Source: an uncultured Ulvibacter sp. (GTDB lineage: Bacteria > Bacteroidota > Bacteroidia > Flavobacteriales > Flavobacteriaceae). From it: a stretch of 56,078 nt of DNA. A program made the position numbers and the translations under genes. Shown here piece by piece: positions 49,595 to 56,078 of this stretch. Location: contig CALKCP010000032.1 of NCBI GenBank assembly GCA_938083445.1, positions 1 through 56,078 of the forward strand, in the 5' to 3' direction. The notes under the pieces were generated by a model. The model was not told the origin of the DNA, made no database searches, and saw only the letters and a program-made list of their open reading frames with translations. The first letter of the stretch is position 1, and each line of letters opens with the position of its first letter.

Positions 49595-51898
49595 TTATTG
49601 CCCCTTCACATTTTGTTTGAATTTATTAAAATCTCCCAATTTTTTGCGCTTTGGCCAGCTGTTATTAGACGTATCTATGTCGGCTGTTTCCTCATCAGGG
49701 TCGACCATAATTTTCGTGATTTCCATTTCCGAAGCAACGACCTTTCCTACCGACGCATCGTTTTTTCTCCAAATTTCTGCTGGATAGGTTACTCTTTTTG
49801 TAGAACCATCGCTGTAGGTATACTCCGCAATAATAGGCATTGGAATTCCTCCTGGTTTTTCGAAAGTTATTTCATAGAAAAACCTTGGGTTCTTTAGGTT
49901 AGCCCTTTCATTTGCCGGCACATTATCCATTATATAAGACTGCAGTGTTGGCACATCGTCCAATGTTGATGTACGCATACTTTCTTCAAAATCCTCACTA
50001 TCCTCATCAATCAAATAGACCAATGCTGGAAGATCGCTTTCTTTCATTCCCCGCTGCTCCATCATCTGCCTTATTTCTTTGCTCATTTTTGACGTAACAT
50101 AGAAGGTTTTAACCTCTTTGATCCCTATATCTGTATATTCTGTAGAGTAAAACCAAGACCTCCAAAACCAATCCAAATCAACAGCAGATGCATCCTCCAT
50201 AGTTCTGAAGAAATCTTCTGGTGTTGGATGTTTAAACATCCAGCGCTGAGAATAGGTTCTAAAAGCATAGTCGAATAAATCACGGCCCATGATGGTTTCA
50301 CGTAAAATATTAAGCCCCGTTGCAGGTTTCGAATAGGCATTGGCACCAAAGTTATACGTATTTAGACCTTTTGTCATAATTGGCGCCATTCGGTTTTGAT
50401 CGCCAGCCATATAACTCACAATCTTTCGGGCCGGTCCTCTGCGCGAAGGGTAGGCCTTATTGGGAGCGATGGCGTCTGGATACCACTCTCCAAAGTCTTG
50501 TTCTGCGACATATTGCACAAATGTATTTAAGCCTTCGTCCATCCATGTCCATTGACGTTCGTCACTGTTTACAATCATCGGAAAATAATTGTGTCCAACT
50601 TCATGAATAATAACACTCATCATTCCGTATTTGGTTCGTTCACTATAGGTCCCATCTTCATTCGGTCTACCATAGTTCCAGCAAATCATTGGATATTCCA
50701 TCCCCTGATTCTTTGCATGCACAGAAATTGCCTTGTGATAGGGGTAATCAAATGACATTCTTGAATACGATTTTAGCGTACTCGCAACAACAATGGTCGA
50801 ATAATCTTCCCATAAAGGATTTCCCTCCGGTGGATACATTGACACTGCCATTACATCTTTAGCTCCTATTTTCACAGACATCATATCCCAAATATACCTT
50901 CGGGAAGTAGCGAAGCCAAAATCACGCACATTTTCTGCCTTCAGTTTCCAAGTCTTCGATACAGTAGAAAATCCTTTAGAAGCATTTTCAGCTTCTTCCT
51001 GAGTAACAATAATCACGGGCTTGTCATACGCCTTTTTCGCACTATTGTAGCGGTTCATCATCTCTTTGGTGAATACCTCTTTCCTGTTTACTAGCACTCC
51101 TGTTCCATCTAGAACGTGATCGGAAGGAACGGTAATATTCACTTCATAATCGCCAAATGGTAAGGCAAATTCATCACGACCCCAAAACTGACTGTTCTGC
51201 CATCCTTCAACGTCACTATACACGGCCATTCTCGGAAAGAATTGTGCAATTACATAGCCTCTATTTCCATCCTCAAAAGTCTCATAACCACTTCTTGCTC
51301 TGTCTACGGTATGTTCTGGAATGTAATACCACCATTTCACTGAAAACGAAAATTTCTCACCTGGTTTCAGTCCCTGAGGCATTTCTACACGCATCATTGT
51401 TTGGTTAATTGTATACTCTAAGGGAGCTCCTTTCACCGTTGTAACCGCTTCAATTTTAAAACCGCCATCAAAGGAAGTGCCCATATATTCCCCGACAAAA
51501 CTACTTGCCATGGTCGCTGGTTGCGTTCCACTAGGTTCTATCAAAGGTGATTTTGAATCTTTTTCTCGCTTATTTTGATCCAGCTGTACCCATAAATATT
51601 CAAGATTATCGGGTGAGTTGTTCGTATAGGTTATGGTTTCAAAGCCGTTAATCTTCGCATTTTCATCGTCTAATACAATATCCATTACATAGTCCGCTTG
51701 CTGCTGGTAGTATTCCGGACCTGGCGCACCACTGGCACTTCGATACATATTTGGCGTTGAGAACTCTTCGTACAATTGTTTAAATCGATTCTCATTTAAA
51801 TGACCGGGTTTGCGTTCTTCCGACACCTCTTCTTGGGCATATGTAAAGCCCGTTGCAAGCAACAAAGCCAAAAGAGACATGTATTTAAGTAATTTCAT
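49595..51898 (-). CDS. M1-family metallopeptidase, exported
   Basis: A 767-residue zinc aminopeptidase-like protein. A signal peptide (about 1-21, ending TYAQ) is followed by a large beta-rich N-terminal domain and the gluzincin site HEVGH (432-436) with the third ligand Glu in WMDEGLNTF. The GxMxN exopeptidase motif is not evident, so endo- or exopeptidase action cannot be fixed. Location is periplasmic or surface. The upstream DUF6702 and regulatory-like genes share the strand, a recurring arrangement in Flavobacteriaceae. A terminator follows. Confidence 0.9.
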   Translation of the reverse strand: MKLLKYMSLLALLLATGFTYAQEEVSEERKPGHLNENRFKQLYEEFSTPNMYRSASGAPGPEYYQQQADYVMDIVLDDENAKINGFETITYTNNSPDNLEYLWVQLDQNKREKDSKSPLIEPSGTQPATMASSFVGEYMGTSFDGGFKIEAVTTVKGAPLEYTINQTMMRVEMPQGLKPGEKFSFSVKWWYYIPEHTVDRARSGYETFEDGNRGYVIAQFFPRMAVYSDVEGWQNSQFWGRDEFALPFGDYEVNITVPSDHVLDGTGVLVNRKEVFTKEMMNRYNSAKKAYDKPVIIVTQEEAENASKGFSTVSKTWKLKAENVRDFGFATSRRYIWDMMSVKIGAKDVMAVSMYPPEGNPLWEDYSTIVVASTLKSYSRMSFDYPYHKAISVHAKNQGMEYPMICWNYGRPNEDGTYSERTKYGMMSVIIHEVGHNYFPMIVNSDERQWTWMDEGLNTFVQYVAEQDFGEWYPDAIAPNKAYPSRRGPARKIVSYMAGDQNRMAPIMTKGLNTYNFGANAYSKPATGLNILRETIMGRDLFDYAFRTYSQRWMFKHPTPEDFFRTMEDASAVDLDWFWRSWFYSTEYTDIGIKEVKTFYVTSKMSKEIRQMMEQRGMKESDLPALVYLIDEDSEDFEESMRTSTLDDVPTLQSYIMDNVPANERANLKNPRFFYEITFEKPGGIPMPIIAEYTYSDGSTKRVTYPAEIWRKNDASVGKVVASEMEITKIMVDPDEETADIDTSNNSWPKRKKLGDFNKFKQNVKGQ

Positions 51899-51968
51899 AG
51901 TGGGGTTTTTTTGAAAAAATATTTAAAAGTGCTTAAAAGTAGTTTTTCTTCTACGCAATAAGAATTTT

Positions 51969-52472
51969 TTAATTGAAGTTTAACACTCCATTAGGATTAT
52001 CAACATCTAGAATTAAACTCTTTCTGTTCTTAGAAGATTTAAAATGAATAATATTCTGCTGTTCAGCAAATATTTCGGTGAGTGCCTTAAACTCAATTTC
52101 CATGGTATTCAAGGTTTCAATTCCTGAAACTTCAATGTAAGATTTTACCATATCAATATCATATTCTATTCCAAGATAGTCTAAGGTTACAGGCCTTCCA
52201 TTTACCGAAATCTTTAATTTCTGAAGAATGTATTTCTTCAAGAGAGTCCTGTCCTCCTCTGTCTCTTTTGTGGTTCCCAATGAAACATCCGAACGGTATC
52301 TTTTCCGAAGCACTTCCTCAATGTCATCAATAAAAAACTGTGTGATGATTTGAAGCGACTCACTTTCAGCAACATATTCAATTTTGGTAATACTCACGTA
52401 AAATTTATGTTCGGCAGAACCCATAATACATGGGAATAGCAAAACGAAGAGGGTCATTTTTAAAAATGTCAT
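51969..52472 (-). CDS. DUF6702 family exported protein
   Basis: A protein of about 167 residues. A signal sequence (MTFLKMTLFVLLFPCIMGSA) precedes the conserved HKFYVSITKIEY, a stretch TQFFIDDIEEVLR, and YLGIEYDID with a YIEVSGI strand, which fit DUF6702. Function unknown; the genes usually sit beside an M1 peptidase, as here. The start is uncertain: earlier ATG codons at 52481 and 52514 would add 3 or 14 residues. Confidence 0.8.
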   Translation of the reverse strand: MTFLKMTLFVLLFPCIMGSAEHKFYVSITKIEYVAESESLQIITQFFIDDIEEVLRKRYRSDVSLGTTKETEEDRTLLKKYILQKLKISVNGRPVTLDYLGIEYDIDMVKSYIEVSGIETLNTMEIEFKALTEIFAEQQNIIHFKSSKNRKSLILDVDNPNGVLNFN

Positions 52473-52599
52473 AAATAGCATTACGTTTGAAGATCTACAA
52501 GACCAATTAAGCACTCAAATGTCGCATAAAATTAGCTTCTTTTTGTGCCAACTCTTAAAAATTACATAGATTAGACAGCCAAAGTATGGTCCAGATGTC

Positions 52600-53373
52600 T
52601 TATTCGTCAGTAATTAAAAGCCTTTGAACAAATTCTGCTCCCTTTACTTGAAATATTTTTAAAACTTTTGAATAACGTTCCTTCGTAAAGTCATCTTGCA
52701 AAGCAGAGGTTTCGATACAAAAAAGAATAAAATCGTAGACCCTATTTTCAGGTATTTGAAAAGCTTCATTAAAAAAGTTCGAGGAATACCTGTATAATAT
52801 AGCGGCGACCACCGAATTTTGTGTCTCCCATTTTCTTTTTATTTTCAATTTCTTATAGTACCCAGACGCATGTTTATAAATTTCCTCCAAACTCAAATTT
52901 GTTGGAAAAAAAGCCATCGCAACCGGCATAATCTTCTCCTCCCCAACTCCCAAAAACCCGGGAATGCCAACATCATCAAAATTCATTTCTTTTTCGGTGG
53001 TAATATTTTGAACATCGGTAGCAATATCTCCAGACAAATTGGGCCCGAGAATAACCTCATCAAGGGTATTTATTAGCTCAGACAATCCTACAGTTATAAT
53101 TCCTTGATCATAAATTTCTTCTGAAACAACAACCTTATCTGGCACGTGAGTCACTGAAGAAAACACAAGGGTATCTTGTATTTTTACGCGTATAGAAAAA
53201 TTTCCGTATTCATTTGTAATCGCATTGAATCTCGAAGTTGTATTTAATATGTGAATCCCCTCCACATCCTTTTTATTGGTAACCTTCCCTTGAAGCACCT
53301 TTGATTGTGCGATTCCATTGAATGACCATAGGCACAAAAGTCCGAAAAACAGATGGTAGCTAGATTTATTCAT
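52600..53373 (-). CDS. Carboxypeptidase-regulatory-like domain protein, exported
   Basis: A 257-residue protein. The signal peptide (about 1-20) ends in NGIAQ; a CarboxypepD_reg-like beta-sandwich follows (KVLQGKVTNKKDVEGIHILN to VGLSELINTLDEV, about 22-105), then a helical C-terminal part of unknown fold. Such domains are found at the N-termini of TonB-linked receptors, but no receptor barrel is fused here. It lies upstream of the DUF6702 gene on the same strand. The ATG at 53373 gives the usual MNK signal start. Confidence 0.8.
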   Translation of the reverse strand: MNKSSYHLFFGLLCLWSFNGIAQSKVLQGKVTNKKDVEGIHILNTTSRFNAITNEYGNFSIRVKIQDTLVFSSVTHVPDKVVVSEEIYDQGIITVGLSELINTLDEVILGPNLSGDIATDVQNITTEKEMNFDDVGIPGFLGVGEEKIMPVAMAFFPTNLSLEEIYKHASGYYKKLKIKRKWETQNSVVAAILYRYSSNFFNEAFQIPENRVYDFILFCIETSALQDDFTKERYSKVLKIFQVKGAEFVQRLLITDE

Positions 53374-53594
53374 GAAGATCTCTATGGGCTTCAACATCTT
53401 CAATTATTAAGGATTTTCCTGCTCCAGAAATAAAAAATCTACCTATAACCTCAACCAAAAAGGAAAAAGGGCGAAGGAGCGCAACCGTTAAAAGGAATCG
53501 TTTTTCCATTATTTAAATTGACACCTTGTTTTCTTATTAAATACGTAGCGTATTGCGCAAGTATTGTTAAATTTATGCCCCTCAACAAATCTAA

Positions 53595-54299
53595 ATGAAA
53601 AATATAATTATTGCGAGTACATCGACAGTTTTTCAAGGAAACTATTTAGATTATCTTCTCGAGCCTGTACTTGCAGCCTTTTATTCGGAAGCAAATGAAA
53701 TTATTTTTATTCCCTACGCAAGACCAGGAGGGATTTCACACGACGCGTATACCGAAAAGGCTTCAGAAGCATTTAAGAAAATTGGCAAAAAAGTTGTTGG
53801 CATTCACACCTTCGAGAACCCTATTGCTGCATTAAAGACCGCAAAGGGTGTTTTTACCGGTGGCGGAAACACCTTCGTCCTGGTTTCTCAGCTGCACAAA
53901 AAAGAACTCATGCAACCTCTTAGAGAAGCTATATTTAATGGCCTCCCCTATCTTGGGACCAGTGCAGGCAGTAACATTTGTGGCCTGAGCATGCAAACAA
54001 CCAATGACATGCCGATTGTATACCCATCTTCTTTTAAAACACTTGGTGTCATCCCATTTAACATAAACCCGCATTATCTCGATCCAGATTCCAAAAGCGA
54101 GCATATGGGAGAGACGCGTGAGACACGCATCCAAGAATACCATACTCAAAACACTGCAGCTGTTGTTGGTTTGAGGGAAGGAAGTTGGTTGGAAGTGCAG
54201 GGCGATTCAATAGTCTTAAAAGGACCTCATAGCGCTCGGGTTTTTGAACAAGGAAGAAAGGCATACGAAGTGGAAACAGCTAGTATTTTAGATATTTAA
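53595..54299 (+). CDS. pepE: Dipeptidase PepE (S51 family, alpha-aspartyl)
   Basis: A 234-residue serine peptidase specific for N-terminal Asp dipeptides. The nucleophile is Ser123 in GTSAGSN, the helix turn GGGNTFVLVSQL binds substrate, and the catalytic His is in INPHYLDPD. No signal peptide is seen, so it acts in the cytoplasm. Single gene. Downstream, 54300-54483 holds no gene; it contains a perfect 12-bp palindrome at 54366-54377. Confidence 0.94.
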   Translation: MKNIIIASTSTVFQGNYLDYLLEPVLAAFYSEANEIIFIPYARPGGISHDAYTEKASEAFKKIGKKVVGIHTFENPIAALKTAKGVFTGGGNTFVLVSQLHKKELMQPLREAIFNGLPYLGTSAGSNICGLSMQTTNDMPIVYPSSFKTLGVIPFNINPHYLDPDSKSEHMGETRETRIQEYHTQNTAAVVGLREGSWLEVQGDSIVLKGPHSARVFEQGRKAYEVETASILDI

Positions 54300-54483
54300 T
54301 AGCCGTATCCGACTAAGACGCAAGACCACTGCGCAGTATGCAACAAGATTTTTTTTCCTTCTGGGCACTAATTAGTGGGTACTGTGAACTTCTCAATACA
54401 CTTTTAACTTTCATTGCTCATAACCAACACAGTCACTTTTTTTTATCGCATCTCACTTCTCACATCTATCTTCTTGCTTATCC

Positions 54484-54909
54484 TTAAAGTTCTTTTACAA
54501 AATGATACCCCTTGGCAACAAACCCCTGGTTGTAATAAAATTTATGAGAGGGGAAATTATGAACATAGGTATTTAATTCGATCCATTTACAAGATTTTTC
54601 TTTCGCATAGGCATAGACAAATTCCATGAGCAGGCCACCCACTCCTTTGTTGCGATGGGTATCGTCGATTATAACATGGTCTAGTTCCATACTTTTTCCA
54701 GCATAGTGCCTGGTTTGAAACCACATTCCACAAATACCTATTAACTTATTTTCTTCATACAAACCAATGCATTCATAATGCTGATCTACCATCTCCAGCA
54801 ATCTTTCCCTTAATAGCACATCACCAACATTTTCACTTCCGAGTTTCCGAAGCAATGGCAAGATTATTAAAATGTCTTTCGCGGGGATTTTCTGAAAATC
54901 AATATTCAT
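54484..54909 (-). CDS. GNAT-family N-acetyltransferase
   Basis: A 141-residue protein with a single GNAT fold. The acetyl-CoA pyrophosphate loop reads HRNKGVGGLLMEFV (about 91-104), preceded by the MELDHVIID strand and followed by KWIELNTYVHN and FYYNQGF. The substrate is not predictable. A single gene convergent with pepE. Confidence 0.9.
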   Translation of the reverse strand: MNIDFQKIPAKDILIILPLLRKLGSENVGDVLLRERLLEMVDQHYECIGLYEENKLIGICGMWFQTRHYAGKSMELDHVIIDDTHRNKGVGGLLMEFVYAYAKEKSCKWIELNTYVHNFPSHKFYYNQGFVAKGYHFVKEL

Positions 54910-55035
54910 TTTTACGGATTTTTAAGTCTTTCAAATTTAAAATAAAAACCAATAGCAAATCATGAATTCATTTACTCAATAAATAGTATCTTAATTGGCG
55001 TAAATATTGCATAACATATATTGTTAAAAATTAAA

Positions 55036-55779
55036 ATGAACCGAAATAAATTTATAAAAATAACCGGACTCGCAATAACAGGTTTAAGTATACTTCCTCA
55101 TTTATCATTTACAACCTTGCAAAACCAGTTTACCCGAGATCAATTAATAGGAAAGGATGAATCCGATATTGTAGGTGATTCATATACTACAAAAATGCAC
55201 AGAGAAGCTGCTATTGCATTTCAAAAAATGAAGTTTGAAGCTGCAAAAGCAACCATTGACATTGAAATAGTTTCGGCCTACAGAAGTTTCCAAAGGCAGC
55301 AGGATATTTATGAAGCCAAGTATAAAAAATATACCTCCGGAGGGCTCGCTCCTATTGATGCTATTGAAAAAATTATTGAGTATTCGACTATTCCAGGAAC
55401 CTCGCGGCATCATTGGGGAACCGACATCGACATTATCGATGGTAATGCGAAGCCAAGACCGAAGAGCGTCTTGGAATCTGAACTTTTTCATGGGGATGGT
55501 CCCTTTTGTAAAATAAAAAACTGGCTCATGGAAAATGCAAACTCCTTTGGCTTCTATGAAGTTTATACAAATAACGCCAATCGAAAAGGCTTCAAATATG
55601 AACCCTGGCATTTTAGCTATGCTCCCATTTCAAAACCTATGTTAGTTGAATACAAAAAGTTGGATGTTAAAAAAATTATTCAACAAGAAAAGATTCTCGG
55701 AAGTGAGCATTTTACAGATACTTTCATCGCCAACTATAGAGAACGTCATCTATTAGATATCAATCCCGAATTACTTTAA
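55036..55779 (+). CDS. M15-family (VanY-like) D-alanyl-D-alanine carboxypeptidase
   Basis: A 247-residue exported zinc peptidase acting on peptidoglycan stem peptides. A signal-like N-terminus (about 7-28) ends before the mature domain. Zinc ligands are in SRHHWGTDID (His125 or His126 and Asp130) and in EPWHFSY; YRSFQRQQ and an Arg near 85 fit substrate binding. The ATG at 55036 (MNRNKFIKITG) was chosen over a TTG five codons earlier. Confidence 0.88.
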   Translation: MNRNKFIKITGLAITGLSILPHLSFTTLQNQFTRDQLIGKDESDIVGDSYTTKMHREAAIAFQKMKFEAAKATIDIEIVSAYRSFQRQQDIYEAKYKKYTSGGLAPIDAIEKIIEYSTIPGTSRHHWGTDIDIIDGNAKPRPKSVLESELFHGDGPFCKIKNWLMENANSFGFYEVYTNNANRKGFKYEPWHFSYAPISKPMLVEYKKLDVKKIIQQEKILGSEHFTDTFIANYRERHLLDINPELL

Positions 55780-55997
55780 ATCCACTAGACTTTCTATAAA
55801 TGAACCTATGTATAAGCGAGCTAGAAAGGAATACTATAAGACTTCGTTTTATCAAACAAAAGAGGTTACCATACTGAACACTGCACTAATAATAACGCAA
55901 TACGTATAGAAAAAAGCAAGGCAAACGTATCATTTCGAGCAGCGTAAAATCGATTAAGAACTCTAACGAACATTCTTTATTTGCGGTATTTTGTATT

Positions 55998-56005
55998 TAT
56001 ATTTG
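55998..56005 (+). promoter_or_regulatory. -7 promoter box of gpmI
   Basis: TATATTTG matches TAnnTTTG and ends four bases before the ATG, so transcription would start almost at the start codon. Confidence 0.55.
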
Positions 56006-56009
56006 CCTT

Positions 56010-56078
56010 ATGAATAAAAAAGTGATTTTATTAATTCTCGATGGCTGGGGTATCACTCAGAATCCTTCAGTTTCTGCT
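56010..56078 (+). CDS. gpmI: Phosphoglycerate mutase, cofactor-independent (5' end only)
   Basis: Only 23 codons are in the window: MNKKVILLILDGWGITQ, then a few more. The LLILDGWG motif carries the first metal-binding Asp of cofactor-independent phosphoglycerate mutase, which interconverts 3- and 2-phosphoglycerate. The rest runs past the right edge. The identification rests on this strongly conserved N-terminus. Confidence 0.85.
   Translation, partial: MNKKVILLILDGWGITQNPSVSA

Noticed and set aside
54328-54377. Palindromes ACTGCGCAGT (54328-54337) and CACTAATTAGTG (54366-54377) downstream of pepE
   Set aside because: They are perfect but short, not placed at a promoter, and not repeated elsewhere in the window as far as could be seen.
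1-56078. CRISPR array, prophage, insertion sequence or toxin-antitoxin system
   Set aside because: No regularly spaced repeats, transposase, integrase, phage structural genes or small paired toxin genes were found. The gene content is mainly core metabolism.

Overview
The window looks like a chromosomal segment of a Flavobacteriaceae bacterium (Bacteroidota), probably marine. The evidence is the protein families (BT_3928 family, DUF1599, DUF4293, DUF6702, a Rho factor with a long low-complexity insert, a type IX secretion C-terminal signal), the AT-rich sequence, the scarcity of Shine-Dalgarno sites, and many copies of the Bacteroidota -7 promoter box TAnnTTTG just upstream of genes. About 55 protein genes, one tRNA and one partial gene at the right edge are densely packed, often with overlapping ends. 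No prophage, insertion sequence, CRISPR array or plasmid function was seen, so most of the window is ordinary core genome.

Layout. 1-500: a tRNA-Arg(ACG) with promoter, terminator and a nearby duplicate of its 3' end. 523-5916 (minus): a gene row running DUF1599, BT_3928-DUF6624 fusion, ABC permease, tpiA, prmA, clpS. 5970-7619 (plus): folP and the c-di-AMP synthase cdaA. 7694-10252 (minus): an ABC exporter and truA. 10468-15323: a YfcE-like phosphoesterase, DUF4293, rho and an M14 peptidase lipoprotein. 15285-22595: a Nudix hydrolase, pyrE, SRPBCC protein, biotin ligase, rsfS, ftsH, LUD protein, cdsA, psd and an acyl-CoA-binding protein. The run from ftsH onward is a membrane-quality and phospholipid block. 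22623-29079: valS, DUF1573, an aminotransferase, murB and a fasciclin lipoprotein. 29170-31291: a small Cys-rich membrane protein, a GT2 glycosyltransferase and an ECF-type sigma factor, all overlapping, followed by what looks like an internally deleted NRAMP metal transporter. 31378-39265: lipA, gapA, a TPR hybrid histidine kinase, lpxK, a Nif3-family protein, a coiled-coil protein whose zinc ribbon has lost every cysteine, and msrA.

39474-49133: a secreted vanadium-haloperoxidase-like protein, then a kynurenine catabolic cluster in plus orientation: kynU, kmo, a RidA-type deaminase, an aminomuconate-semialdehyde dehydrogenase, an SDR-like protein, an ACMS-decarboxylase-like amidohydrolase and an O-methyltransferase. 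Together these would convert kynurenine to 3-hydroxyanthranilate and process the ring-cleaved product, but the ring-cleaving 3-hydroxyanthranilate dioxygenase and the entry enzyme tryptophan dioxygenase are not in the window. 49178-56078: tatA, an M1 peptidase with DUF6702 and carboxypeptidase-regulatory-like neighbours, pepE, a GNAT acetyltransferase, an M15 peptidase and the first codons of gpmI.

No convincing new multi-gene system was found. The most interesting signals are the BT_3928-DUF6624 fusion, the cysteine-less zinc ribbon, the NRAMP remnant, the SDR with SxxxR in place of YxxxK, the kynurenine cluster with a missing central step, and the set of TAnnTTTG boxes that correct several start codons and suggest near-leaderless mRNAs.
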